A stretch of DNA of 64,000 nt from Mediterraneibacter agrestimuris. Its GTDB lineage: Bacteria; Bacillota; Clostridia; Lachnospirales; Lachnospiraceae. A model generated the notes under the pieces. It saw only the letters and a list, made by a program, of their open reading frames with translations, was not told the origin of the DNA and searched no databases. The stretch is taken from contig NZ_CALPDG010000001.1 in NCBI RefSeq assembly GCF_943193195.1, forward strand, positions 211,958-275,957, given 5' to 3'. Position numbers and translations under genes: made by a program. Shown piece by piece: positions 23,161 through 32,219 of the stretch; the first letter of the stretch is position 1, and each line of letters starts with the position of its first letter.

Positions 23161-24459
23161 TTATAATACCTTTTTGCCGCAAATGAACTTTGCTTTAACA
23201 TCTCTATCATCTGAAAGAGAAACCATACGCTCCACGCGCTCATAAGTTGTCCTATTACAAAAATCTGCCACACGGCTGTCGTCAAGCACTACAGCATCAA
23301 ATTCATATCCTTTTTCAAAACTTCCTACATTTCCCCAAAAACTTCCTCCGCCTTTTGTTGCCAGATAAAATGCACTTGTTAATGGCAAGAAATCACGTGT
23401 TGCATTTGGATCTCCATTTCTTTCGGTATATGCCCATCTTACCTTTGAGGCTAACATTGCATCGCTTATTATTCTCATCATACTTAATGTATTTCCGCCT
23501 GATGCATCAGTTCCTAAGCATACTTTAGCTCCCGCCCGCATATATCTTAATACAGGCGCTGCGGTTCCAGATCCCTGCAAATTAGAATTTGGACAATGTG
23601 CTATCCATATATTACGATTGCATAATAATTCAATTTCTTTTTCCGTTGAGAATACACAATGCGCCATTATCGTAGGTACTACTGTTCCAAACATATCATA
23701 CTGATCATATGCCTGACCATAAAAATCAATATCAGGTTCCAGTTCTTTTACCCATGCAATTTCATCTAATCCTTCTGATAAATGCGATTGAACCGGGACT
23801 GAATATTCTTTCATTAAATCAGATAATCCCTGCATTACTTCATTCGTACAAGATGGAATATATCTTGGCGTGATAATTGGTTTTACATGTTCATATTTAT
23901 TATGTGTATTTTTTAACCACTCTTCTGTTTCATTTAAGGACTCTTCTGTTGATTCAAGTAACCCCTCCATAGAATTTCTATCCATATTTACTTTTCCAAC
24001 ATATGCGGCGAATCCTTTTTCTGATAGAATCTGCATAAGCAGTTCAGTCGCTTTTCTATGCAGACTTGCAAAAGCAACAACTCTGGTTGTTGTAGTATGC
24101 AGCAAATCATCTGTTAATCTTTCATAGGCCTTTTTAGCATACGAAATATCACTGTATCTGCCCTCATCAGGAAACGCATATCTGGAAAACCAGCTTGACC
24201 AATCTGAATTTTCGATGTTTTGCCCCATTCCTCTAAAACCATATTGAGGCGCGTGTAAATGCATATCACACATTCCCGGTATGATCAAATTATTGCCATA
24301 ATCATAAATATAATATGACTTAAACTTTTCAGGTAATTCTTTGTAAATACCCTCTACCTTCCCATCCTCGCATACTAAATATGATTCTTCATGGAAAGCG
24401 AAATGATCTACATCTGGTGTATATACAATTGTTCCTTTTAATACATAACTTTTATCCAT
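23161..24459 (-). CDS. Guanine-deaminase-like amidohydrolase
   Basis: This 432-residue TIM-barrel amidohydrolase (TrzN/GuaD group) has metal ligands in MCDMHLHAPQYGFRG (HxH; the PQY is a guanine-deaminase mark), QSHLSEGLDEI, MAHCVFSTEKEI and LGTDASGGNTLSMM. Guanine deaminase converts guanine to xanthine and ammonia. The match is good enough for this subfamily, but the operon is otherwise sugar-directed, with an ABC importer, aldo/keto reductase, RbsD and sugar-binding protein. The real substrate may therefore be a purine glycoside breakdown product or another cyclic amidine. It follows the permeases by 21 bases. Confidence 0.8.
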   Translation of the reverse strand: MDKSYVLKGTIVYTPDVDHFAFHEESYLVCEDGKVEGIYKELPEKFKSYYIYDYGNNLIIPGMCDMHLHAPQYGFRGMGQNIENSDWSSWFSRYAFPDEGRYSDISYAKKAYERLTDDLLHTTTTRVVAFASLHRKATELLMQILSEKGFAAYVGKVNMDRNSMEGLLESTEESLNETEEWLKNTHNKYEHVKPIITPRYIPSCTNEVMQGLSDLMKEYSVPVQSHLSEGLDEIAWVKELEPDIDFYGQAYDQYDMFGTVVPTIMAHCVFSTEKEIELLCNRNIWIAHCPNSNLQGSGTAAPVLRYMRAGAKVCLGTDASGGNTLSMMRIISDAMLASKVRWAYTERNGDPNATRDFLPLTSAFYLATKGGGSFWGNVGSFEKGYEFDAVVLDDSRVADFCNRTTYERVERMVSLSDDRDVKAKFICGKKVL

Positions 24460-24480
24460 TTTTTCTCTCCTTTAAACAAA

Positions 24481-25311
24481 TTATGATTTTACTGCTCCCG
24501 CTGAAACTCCTTCAAAGATATATTTCTGAAAGAAAATATATATAGACAATGTCGGAATCATTACTACCACTATTGCTGCTGCTAATATCTGCCATGATCC
24601 TTGCTGTGCACTTGCATAGCTCATTAAAAAAGTACTTAAAGTTTTTAATCTTGTACTAGGCATATATAAATAAGGAATATACATGTCATTTATTATATTA
24701 ACTGATTTAATAATAACTAAAGTTGCTGTAGCCGGCGCTAACAGTGGAAAAATGATTTTTGAAAAAATCCGGTAATATCCACAACCATCTAACAATGCAG
24801 ATTCGTCTAATTCTATAGGTATTCCTTTAATAAATTGACGATATATATATAACTGCATTAAATCAGAAGCAATATAAATAATTATTGGCGCGCCTAAAGT
24901 ATTATATAATCCTAAGCTTCCGATAACTTTAAATCGTGATATTTCCATAACAAAAGTCGGTATCATCATGCCCAGAAAAAACAGCGCTACAATTATCCTT
25001 TTTAATTTAAAATGAAATCGCTCTAATGCATATGCTGTAATTGAGCCAAATATTATATTAAAAAACAGGCTGACCAATACTATAAACGCAGTATTTTTAA
25101 AAGCTGATAATAAATATTTGGATGAAAAAACATCTCTGTAATTCTCTAATGTTATTTCTGAAAAATCAGGTAATAACAATGGCGATACTGTTACCATATG
25201 TTCCTTTGTTTTAAAAGATGTAAACAGAACAACCAACAATGGTCCTATAATTACAAGAATAATTAAAATTGAAATAACATACTTTAGACCCTGCATAAAA
25301 ACTTTTTTCAT
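24481..25311 (-). CDS. ABC sugar importer permease, MalG type
   Basis: This 276-residue inner-membrane permease has six predicted segments and the EAA loop ELDESALLDGCGYYRIFSKI, which docks the ATPase. It is of the CUT1 family MalG-like type (C-terminal GVSAGAVKS). It overlaps closely with its partner permease upstream (4-base gap). No ATPase gene is in the operon, so a shared MsmK-type ATPase elsewhere is probably used, as is usual for CUT1 systems in Firmicutes. Confidence 0.9.
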   Translation of the reverse strand: MKKVFMQGLKYVISILIILVIIGPLLVVLFTSFKTKEHMVTVSPLLLPDFSEITLENYRDVFSSKYLLSAFKNTAFIVLVSLFFNIIFGSITAYALERFHFKLKRIIVALFFLGMMIPTFVMEISRFKVIGSLGLYNTLGAPIIIYIASDLMQLYIYRQFIKGIPIELDESALLDGCGYYRIFSKIIFPLLAPATATLVIIKSVNIINDMYIPYLYMPSTRLKTLSTFLMSYASAQQGSWQILAAAIVVVMIPTLSIYIFFQKYIFEGVSAGAVKS

Positions 25312-25315
25312 TTTC

Positions 25316-26200
25316 TCACCTCTTTTTCAATAATTTAGGAATCATATTTTTTATGAGATAAATCATCATAACCATTATCATAATGGCAACTGCCATTGTT
25401 GACGCCATTCCAAAATCATTAAATTTAAATGCTGTATCTATCGTATATAATGTAAAAGTAGATGATGCATATCCTGGTCCGCCTTGTGTCATTACAAATG
25501 GAATTTCAAAATGTTGTAACGTTCCTCTTATACAATCAAATAAAACAAAATCCATTACAAGTGCCATAGAAGGTAATTGTATTGCCCGTAGTCTTTGCAG
25601 AGAATTTGCACCGTCTATTTCTGCCGCTTCTAATAATTCTGGTGATACAGATTTCAAACCTGAGATAAATAAAATTACATGATAGCCGCTAAACCTCCAA
25701 ATTGACACAAAAATCAATGTAAAATTAACTATTTTAGGATCTGACAGCCAATTCCTAATAAAAGTATCGAGATTACATACGTTCAATATTTCATTAAAGG
25801 CGCCATTTACAGGAGAAAAAAAGTAAGCAAATGCATAAGATATTCCTACTCCACTAATTACAAATGGTAAAAATATAATTGATTTTACGATGCCCCTTCC
25901 TTTCATTTTTGAATTAAGCATAACTGCGATTGACAGCTCAATTGGGATCATTATCATATGAAATACTAAATATAAACCATTATTTCTTAATGACAACCAT
26001 AAATTTGGTGAATTAGTAAACATATTAATATAATTTTGTATACCGACATATTCTTTTACCTGGGAAATACCATCCCATTCCAAAAAGCTGGTTTGGATTA
26101 AATTAATTGCAGGATACACAACAAAGATCAATAATAAAATAACTGGAATCAATAATGATACAACGAGAAACCTTTTTTGTTTTTTCTCAATCATCTTCAT
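25316..26200 (-). CDS. ABC sugar importer permease, MalF type
   Basis: This 294-residue CUT1 permease has a leading transmembrane segment after a basic start, and an EAA loop at SPELLEAAEIDGANSLQRLR, with the typical GGP in VMTQGGPGYASSTFTLY. It forms the heterodimeric channel with the 24481-25311 product. It follows the binding-protein gene by 24 bases. Confidence 0.9.
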   Translation of the reverse strand: MKMIEKKQKRFLVVSLLIPVILLLIFVVYPAINLIQTSFLEWDGISQVKEYVGIQNYINMFTNSPNLWLSLRNNGLYLVFHMIMIPIELSIAVMLNSKMKGRGIVKSIIFLPFVISGVGISYAFAYFFSPVNGAFNEILNVCNLDTFIRNWLSDPKIVNFTLIFVSIWRFSGYHVILFISGLKSVSPELLEAAEIDGANSLQRLRAIQLPSMALVMDFVLFDCIRGTLQHFEIPFVMTQGGPGYASSTFTLYTIDTAFKFNDFGMASTMAVAIMIMVMMIYLIKNMIPKLLKKR

Positions 26201-26224
26201 ACTTTTTCCCTCACTTTTATTCTG

Positions 26225-27538
26225 CTATTCCTGCCTTGCTTTTTTCCAGTCCTTATTTAGTTTCGTAAATACATCTTCAATATTAAAATCAGGCTCAAAC
26301 ATCTGTGCTCCTAATTTCTTATAATCAAATCTTGTTTCAGTAACTAGCTTTTGAAATTCAGCATCTCCGCCATTATAGGTATATACAACTACATTAGACG
26401 AATTTCTTTCTGCTGATTCAAATACCGGATCCAATTCTTTATCCACTGTTTCCATCGTACTTGCGCTTGCTAATTTAGAAATATAGTCTGGATACCATGC
26501 ATCACTAAAATAAAATTCTACAAATTCCTTTGCCAACTCATAATTCTCTGTATTTTTAGTGATTCCCATAAGGAAATCTCCCCGTACTGGTAAATATAGC
26601 GAATCATCTTCGGATTCCCTAAATGGAATATAAAATGATTCCAAATTACTCGTATCAATGCCTTCACTCTTGATTGCTGTCAGTCCAATAGGACTATCCA
26701 TTGCCATAGCAGCGCCTTTTTGCATAAAAATTGAAAATGCCTGATCATATCCCATTCCAAGCGGATCTTTTCCAAATACTCCCGTCTTAAAAAAATCATT
26801 TATCTTATGGTATGCTATATTTATATCCGTCCCCTCTTCAAATGGGGTGTCTTGTTTTGCCATATCATTCCAATACTGACCATTTCCTGATATTCCAGAA
26901 GGCATATTTTCTATTAATGGATAAATCGGCCACTCATCTTTAGCCCCCAATGCAATTGCCATATAATCTTTATTATCAGCTCCATAATATTCTTGTAATT
27001 TTTTTGAGATTTCTACAAACTCATTCCATGTTTGAGGAACATCGACCCCGGCTTCTTCAAATTGATCTCTCCAGAAAAAAACATACTCTTCTTGTCTTTT
27101 CTCCGGTATACCTAATACTTCTCCATCTACTGAATATCCATCTGCTAATATATTATTTTTAGCTGCTTCCGTATCACTTAAATCGTAAAGGTATTCTGCA
27201 AAGTTTGCTAATGTCACAGTTTCATTAAACATAATATCCGGAAGCTCTCCCGCCGATGCTCTTATTTTCATTGCATTAAAATATTCCGTATCATCCTTCA
27301 TTTCTTCAATTTCCAAAGATACATTAGGATATAACTCTTGGAATCTGCCCTCAATATCTAATTCTTCATATAGTTTCATAGAATCTGCATCCCAAGTACC
27401 AAATGTTAATGTTGCCTTAATATTTGAATCTAATTCTCCTTCATTTTTTGTTTCATTTTTAGTTTCATTGCCCGCACATCCGCTTAAGAATAAAAATACA
27501 AGACTAAAAATTCCCAAATATATATTGCTTTTTCTCAT
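26225..27538 (-). CDS. Extracellular solute-binding lipoprotein of ABC sugar importer
   Basis: This 437-residue CUT1 binding protein has a lipoprotein signal with lipobox L-S-G-C (LVFLFLSGCAGNE), then a binding domain with TLTFGTWDADSMKLYEEL, DEWPIYPLIENMPSGIS and the MAMDSPIGL loop common to family 1 solute-binding proteins. It captures an oligosaccharide or glycoside at the outer membrane face and delivers it to the two permeases encoded next. ATG 27538 follows AGGAGG by ten bases; the longer in-frame start inside the upstream gene has none. Ligand cannot be told from sequence. Confidence 0.9.
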   Translation of the reverse strand: MRKSNIYLGIFSLVFLFLSGCAGNETKNETKNEGELDSNIKATLTFGTWDADSMKLYEELDIEGRFQELYPNVSLEIEEMKDDTEYFNAMKIRASAGELPDIMFNETVTLANFAEYLYDLSDTEAAKNNILADGYSVDGEVLGIPEKRQEEYVFFWRDQFEEAGVDVPQTWNEFVEISKKLQEYYGADNKDYMAIALGAKDEWPIYPLIENMPSGISGNGQYWNDMAKQDTPFEEGTDINIAYHKINDFFKTGVFGKDPLGMGYDQAFSIFMQKGAAMAMDSPIGLTAIKSEGIDTSNLESFYIPFRESEDDSLYLPVRGDFLMGITKNTENYELAKEFVEFYFSDAWYPDYISKLASASTMETVDKELDPVFESAERNSSNVVVYTYNGGDAEFQKLVTETRFDYKKLGAQMFEPDFNIEDVFTKLNKDWKKARQE

Positions 27539-27552
27539 CTTAATCACACCTC

Positions 27553-28536
27553 CTACAAATATTTTAGTGGTTCTATAATAGTTTCTAAATCCAGCATCAT
27601 CTGTGTTGTCAAATCCCAGTTTAAACAATGTAAATTTTGAATCATCTGCTCTGAATTATTAGCCCCTGCAATAATCGTTGTCACCTCCTCTTTTTGTCGT
27701 AACCAGTTCATAGCAATCTCATACAAGGGATGTCCGATTTTATTTGCATATTCATTTAATTCTTGTGTTTTATTAAAATATTTTGAAAATGCTGGTTCTG
27801 AGAACTTAGGATTTTCATTCCTAATATCATTTTTAGAAAAGTTGTTTTTATCTTTCCATGTACCACTTAAAAGCCCTTGGAACAAAGGACTATATGGTAA
27901 AAATGCCTGCCCCTGTTCCTTTACATATGGCAAAACCTCTTCTTCTGTTTTATATTCCAATGGAATATTGTGATAACTTAAAGTATTACGTTCCAGCATA
28001 TTATAAAGAGATTGCTGTGAATTAACTTCTATGTACTTTTCATACTTTCTGACATCTCCTTGTGAAAAATTACTTAATCCCACATATCTTATTTTTCCCG
28101 CCTTTTTTAACTCCTTTAATGTTTCTGCGGTCTCCTCAATAGGCGTGGTATGATCTGGCCAGTGTAATTGATAAATATCAATATGATCAGTCTGCAAACG
28201 AGATAAACTTTGATCAATCTCCCATAATATACTTTTACGGCTAAGATCATTTCGGGTTTTACGGCTTTCATCCCATCTCAAACCGCATTTGCTGGCAATC
28301 AAAATATGATTTCTAAACCCATGTTTTTTCATAATATTTCCAAGTACTGTTTCTGAATGGGAAAAACCATATACTGGCGCAATATCGAAAAAATTTATAC
28401 CATTATCAAGTGCAGTCAGTATAATATCTTCTGTATTTTTGTCATTTGATTCATCCCAATCCCCGCCAAAATTCCAACAGCCTATACCTATAACTGATAT
28501 TTCTTCCTCTATTTTCTTTACCTTTTTATACAACAT
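27553..28536 (-). CDS. Aldo/keto reductase
   Basis: This 327-residue NADP-type aldo/keto reductase barrel has the catalytic tetrad visible: D and Y in NFFDIAPVYGFSHSE, K in IASKCGLRWDE and H in IYQLHWPDHTTP. The coenzyme site follows at TTIIAGANNSEQM. It is closest in style to the YghZ/Tas group acting on sugar-derived aldehydes or ketones. First gene after the regulator, it starts at ATG 28536 with AAGGAG eight bases upstream. An operator-like palindrome lies at 28550-28567. It likely oxidises or reduces a sugar taken up by the importer downstream. Confidence 0.88.
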   Translation of the reverse strand: MLYKKVKKIEEEISVIGIGCWNFGGDWDESNDKNTEDIILTALDNGINFFDIAPVYGFSHSETVLGNIMKKHGFRNHILIASKCGLRWDESRKTRNDLSRKSILWEIDQSLSRLQTDHIDIYQLHWPDHTTPIEETAETLKELKKAGKIRYVGLSNFSQGDVRKYEKYIEVNSQQSLYNMLERNTLSYHNIPLEYKTEEEVLPYVKEQGQAFLPYSPLFQGLLSGTWKDKNNFSKNDIRNENPKFSEPAFSKYFNKTQELNEYANKIGHPLYEIAMNWLRQKEEVTTIIAGANNSEQMIQNLHCLNWDLTTQMMLDLETIIEPLKYL

Positions 28537-28549
28537 ATTAATTCTCCTT

Positions 28550-28567
28550 TGTGGAACCGCTCCCATA
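28550..28567. promoter_or_regulatory. LacI-type operator, imperfect copy
   Basis: TGTGGAACC-GCTCCCATA matches the palindrome TATGGAACCGGTTCCATA in most positions. It lies between the regulator gene and the aldo/keto reductase start, overlapping the leader of the latter. Confidence 0.55.
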
Positions 28568-28596
28568 TTTTGGTAAAAAAAGCATTTCTGCTTTTT

Positions 28597-29610
28597 TTAT
28601 TGTTTTTTCTCAGATCCTTTTAAATGTAACTCATAGGGTACAATGATAATCTTTCTCCCCATATTGGGATTCGCAATTCTTTCTAATAAAATCTCTAATG
28701 CTGTCTTTCCCATTTTTTTTGTATTTCTAGTAGCACAGCTTAATTCATAACCAAGAATATCTAACATTTCTACATGATCAATACCGATAACACCAATGTC
28801 AATTCCTATTCTGATATTACAATCTTTTGCCGCCTTTACAAACCCTATACTTGTTCTGTTATTGCTGGTAAGAATACCATCTGGAATATCCCCAGATTCA
28901 AACATCGCCTTGGAGAGTTCATATGATTTATTTACACTAAAATTTCCTTCGTATATATATCTTTTATTTAAAGAAATTTGATGATCCTCAAGCGCCTGTT
29001 TAAATCCTTCATATCGTTCTCTTGCAATTTGCAGTGACAAATCTCCTGTTATAATCCCTATCTTCTTATGCCCTGCTTTTATCAAAGCTTCTGTTGCAGC
29101 ATATGAACTATTATAGTTATCATAGAAAACACCGTCCCATTGTGTATTATTAAAATGACGATCTAATAATACAATAGGAGCATTTACTTTTTTTAGGTTT
29201 AAACGCAAGGAACTATTTACATCTTTATCTTGATATTCTTCGGCAGGTGTAATAATAAGACCTTTAACTCTTTGTTGAGAAAGCATTTGTAATACTTTCT
29301 GTTCACGTTTCCCATTATTATTTGTGTCACAGCATATCATTGTCAAATCATTTTCATCAAGTTTTTCATTGATTCCTGATAATATCTCGCTAAAAAACTC
29401 ATTATCAATTTCAGGAATAACAACTCCAATATAATTTGTTTCATTTTTTGACAATCCTCTTGCCAATGATGAGGGAGAATAGTTATTTTCTTTTATTACC
29501 TTTTCAACGCGTAATCGAGTTTCTTCATTTACATATCCTGTATTATTGATCACTCTTGAAACAGTTGACTTAGATACGTTTGCTAACTTTGCTATTTCAT
29601 TGATTGTCAT
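28597..29610 (-). CDS. LacI-family transcriptional regulator
   Basis: This 337-residue LacI/GalR repressor has an N-terminal HTH (TINEIAKLANVSKSTVSRVI) and hinge helix with SPSSLARGLS, followed by a type I binding-protein sensor domain (NYIGVVIPEIDNEFFSEIL, GHKKIGIITGD, VIGIDHVEMLDI). It heads the operon, 60 bases before the aldo/keto reductase. Its own start region carries a near-perfect GGAACCGGTTC palindrome, with a second one further upstream, so autoregulation and operon control by an imported sugar are likely. Confidence 0.92.
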   Translation of the reverse strand: MTINEIAKLANVSKSTVSRVINNTGYVNEETRLRVEKVIKENNYSPSSLARGLSKNETNYIGVVIPEIDNEFFSEILSGINEKLDENDLTMICCDTNNNGKREQKVLQMLSQQRVKGLIITPAEEYQDKDVNSSLRLNLKKVNAPIVLLDRHFNNTQWDGVFYDNYNSSYAATEALIKAGHKKIGIITGDLSLQIARERYEGFKQALEDHQISLNKRYIYEGNFSVNKSYELSKAMFESGDIPDGILTSNNRTSIGFVKAAKDCNIRIGIDIGVIGIDHVEMLDILGYELSCATRNTKKMGKTALEILLERIANPNMGRKIIIVPYELHLKGSEKKQ

Positions 29611-29622
29611 TTTGTACTCCTT

Positions 29623-29642
29623 AATATGGAACCGGTTCTATA
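29623..29642. promoter_or_regulatory. LacI-type operator, best copy
   Basis: ATATGGAACC-GGTTCTATAT is a 20-base palindrome with one mismatch and the central CG typical of LacI/GalR operators, 12 bases ahead of the regulator start codon. Confidence 0.82.
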
Positions 29643-29777
29643 TTTATTAATTTAATATTATCATTCATTCTTTATGTTGTCAATATAAAATATATTATTT
29701 GTATATTATCATCTATTATTGTGTATTATTTTTGTATATTTTGCACAATATTTTCTTGTATTTTCCAATATATTACA

Positions 29778-29795
29778 TATGGTATCGGTTCCATA
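29778..29795. promoter_or_regulatory. LacI-type operator, distal copy
   Basis: TATGGTATC-GGTTCCATA, same core, 136 bases upstream of the best copy. Paired operators at this distance could support DNA looping. Confidence 0.6.
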
Positions 29796-29839
29796 AACAA
29801 AATATAATTAAAATCACTGTAGAGCGACTCCCGATACAC

Positions 29840-29891
29840 AAAAGAGAGGGTAAGATATTTGATAAAAACAAATTACCTTACTCTCTCTTTT
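29840..29891. terminator. Bidirectional terminator-like hairpin
   Basis: AAAAGAGAGGGTAAG (29840-29854) pairs with CTTACTCTCTCTTTT (29877-29891), one mismatch. It lies 42 bases after the CoA-disulfide reductase stop codon and closes that minus-strand transcript, with a T-run within the stem end on either strand. Confidence 0.75.
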
Positions 29892-29932
29892 GACTTTGTT
29901 ACATAGACAACTATACACCTATCAATTTCTAA

Positions 29933-31624
29933 TTACTGATCCATCCCGCATGCGGTTGCTGTTTCAATCAAACCACGGTCATTCATCACTGCATCATAGA
30001 AACGAAATCCACCCGAGAAATTATATGTCTCATAACCGTTTCCCTCAAGAATACGAGAAGCAATATAACTTCTTAGTCCGCTTTGGCAGATTACATACAC
30101 CGGTTTTCCCTTTTCAATCTCATCCAAATGCTCCCGAAGCTCATCTACCGGGATATTTCTAAACCCTTCTATGTGACCTCTGCTGTATTCTCCAACGGTT
30201 CTTACATCTAATAAAGTTACACTTCCATCGTGAGGAAGGTTCGCTGCATCTTCTAAATGCCACTGTTTTAGAATACCTTTGGAAATATTCTCAATCATAA
30301 AACCTGCCATATTGACCGGATCTTTTGCAGAAGAATATGGGGGCGCATAAGCAAGATCCAAATCTTTCAGTTGTGTTGCTTTAAGCCCCGCATGAATAGC
30401 GGTTGCCAACACATCGATCCGTTTATCCACACCCTCATAACCTACTATTTGTGCTCCCAGAAGCCGATATGTTTCTTTTTCAAAGACTACTTTCATAGTC
30501 ATAACTTTACCGCCCGGATAATACCCCGCATGACTCATTGGAGATAATATAACAGTATCCACATCCAAACCGGCTTTGCATGCATTTGTCTCATTGATTC
30601 CGGTAACTGCCGCAGTCATGTCAAATACCTTTATGACAGAACTTCCCTGACTTCCCTGATATCTGCTGTCGCCTCCGCAAATATTATCTGCAATGATACG
30701 CCCCTGTTTATTAGCAGGTCCGGCAAGTGAAATTAATGCATCCTGTCCTGTTACATAGTGTTTCACCTGAACTGCATCTCCGGCAGCATAAATATCGGGT
30801 ACGGATGTTTCCATGTGGTCGTTAACTACAATACTTCCTTTTATCCCCAATTCCAATCCTGCTTCTTTTGCAAGATGTGTATCTGGAGTAACGCCGATAG
30901 CCTGAACGACCATATCTGCATGCAAAGACTTTGCATCTTTCAGCAGAACGTCTACACCTCCGTCTTTTTCCTCAAATCCTTCCACCGTATATCCAAGTAC
31001 CAGAGTTACCCCTTTCTTGCGCATTTCACTATGTATAAAAGAAGCCATATCTGCATCAAAAGGATTCATGAGTTGTTTTGGACGCTGCACAATAGTCACA
31101 TCCATTCCAAGCTCTTTTAAGTTTTCTGCCAGCTCCAGTCCGATAAAACCACCGCCGGTCAAAACAACAGATTTAGGATGATTCTGAATGATATATTCCT
31201 TAATACGGAAGGTATCTTCTACCGTCCGTAAGGTAAAGAGCTTTTCTATTCCTACACCGGGAATCCTCGGCTGGGTAGGCTTTGCGCCGGGAGAAAGGAT
31301 CAGCTTATCATAAGTTTCTTCAAACTCTTCCCCGCTTTCCAGATTTTTTACAGAAACACTCTTTTTATCCACATGAATAGCCGTTACTTCATGATGAACT
31401 TTCATCTGAATGTGAAAGCGTGAGAAAAAGCTCTCTGGTGTCTGAAGCGTCAGCTCTTCCGGATCTGTAATTGTATCACCAATATAATAAGGCAGTCCGC
31501 AATTTGCATAGGATATGTATCCCGTGCGCTCAAAAACAATAATCTCTGCCTTTTCATCTAATCTTCGTATACGTGCAGCAGCGGTTGCTCCTCCTGCCAC
31601 ACCTCCTATAATTACAACTTTCAT
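29933..31624 (-). CDS. CoA-disulfide reductase-like flavoprotein with C-terminal rhodanese domain
   Basis: This 563-residue protein has a pyridine-nucleotide-disulfide oxidoreductase part (residues 1-445) and a C-terminal rhodanese domain (about 460-550). FAD motif IGGVAGGATAAARIRR opens it. The single redox cysteine C42 lies in YANCGLPYYIGD, as in CoA-disulfide reductases and NADH oxidases of the Cdr/Nox group. The NAD site is VVLTGGGFIGLELAENL. The rhodanese cysteine is in VYVICQSGLRS. Fused enzymes (CoADR-RHD) reduce CoA disulfide, persulfide or polysulfide species. A separate rhodanese gene lies one base upstream in the same transcript, pointing to sulfane-sulfur handling. Confidence 0.9.
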   Translation of the reverse strand: MKVVIIGGVAGGATAAARIRRLDEKAEIIVFERTGYISYANCGLPYYIGDTITDPEELTLQTPESFFSRFHIQMKVHHEVTAIHVDKKSVSVKNLESGEEFEETYDKLILSPGAKPTQPRIPGVGIEKLFTLRTVEDTFRIKEYIIQNHPKSVVLTGGGFIGLELAENLKELGMDVTIVQRPKQLMNPFDADMASFIHSEMRKKGVTLVLGYTVEGFEEKDGGVDVLLKDAKSLHADMVVQAIGVTPDTHLAKEAGLELGIKGSIVVNDHMETSVPDIYAAGDAVQVKHYVTGQDALISLAGPANKQGRIIADNICGGDSRYQGSQGSSVIKVFDMTAAVTGINETNACKAGLDVDTVILSPMSHAGYYPGGKVMTMKVVFEKETYRLLGAQIVGYEGVDKRIDVLATAIHAGLKATQLKDLDLAYAPPYSSAKDPVNMAGFMIENISKGILKQWHLEDAANLPHDGSVTLLDVRTVGEYSRGHIEGFRNIPVDELREHLDEIEKGKPVYVICQSGLRSYIASRILEGNGYETYNFSGGFRFYDAVMNDRGLIETATACGMDQ

Positions 31625-31625
31625 C

Positions 31626-31946
31626 TTATCGTTCCACCTTTCCCGTATATGCAGAAATACCGCCTATATTAGTTACATTCTCATATCCCATTCTCTTCAG
31701 CATACTGACTGCCTGACTGCTTCTGGAACCGGAATAGCAATAGACATATAATGGTATTTCTTTGTCTTTTACCACCAATTCAGCCTTATTAATTGTCTGA
31801 AGCGGCACATTTTTGCTTCCGGGAATATGCCCTTCCTTATATTCCTGCGGAGTCCGGACGTCCAGCAGTACCGCACCCGATACTATACTGTATTCTTCTA
31901 TTCCTTGATTAATATCCTTTTGTTTAAAAATATCAAATAAACCCAT
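31626..31946 (-). CDS. Single-domain rhodanese
   Basis: This 106-residue rhodanese has AVLLDVRTPQEYKEGHIPGS and the active-site loop YCYSGSRSSQ with the catalytic cysteine. It has no signal peptide and is thus cytoplasmic. ATG 31946 follows AAGGAGG by nine bases; the longer frame to 31979 has no such site. Its stop codon is one base from the start of the CoADR-rhodanese gene, so the two are translationally linked. It probably hands persulfide sulfur to the downstream flavoprotein. Confidence 0.88.
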   Translation of the reverse strand: MGLFDIFKQKDINQGIEEYSIVSGAVLLDVRTPQEYKEGHIPGSKNVPLQTINKAELVVKDKEIPLYVYCYSGSRSSQAVSMLKRMGYENVTNIGGISAYTGKVER

Positions 31947-32219
31947 ATCTGTTATCCTCCTTACACAATAGTAAAACATTATGTTTTCCTTAAATTCGTA
32001 AATTCCTCTTTATATGTTTATATCATATCATAATTCCTTTAGTTCTTCTGTGATATTATCACTAAAAATGTCCACTCAACGTTTTTGTCATATGACTGGC
32101 AACTCAAAACAGCCCACTGAACTGTTTTTCGCATGATTGGTAACAAAAAATGGAAAATGATTTTGCTATCCGGCAATCTCATCTTCCATCTCTTATGTTC
32201 CTTTAGAGAGATTTATCTG

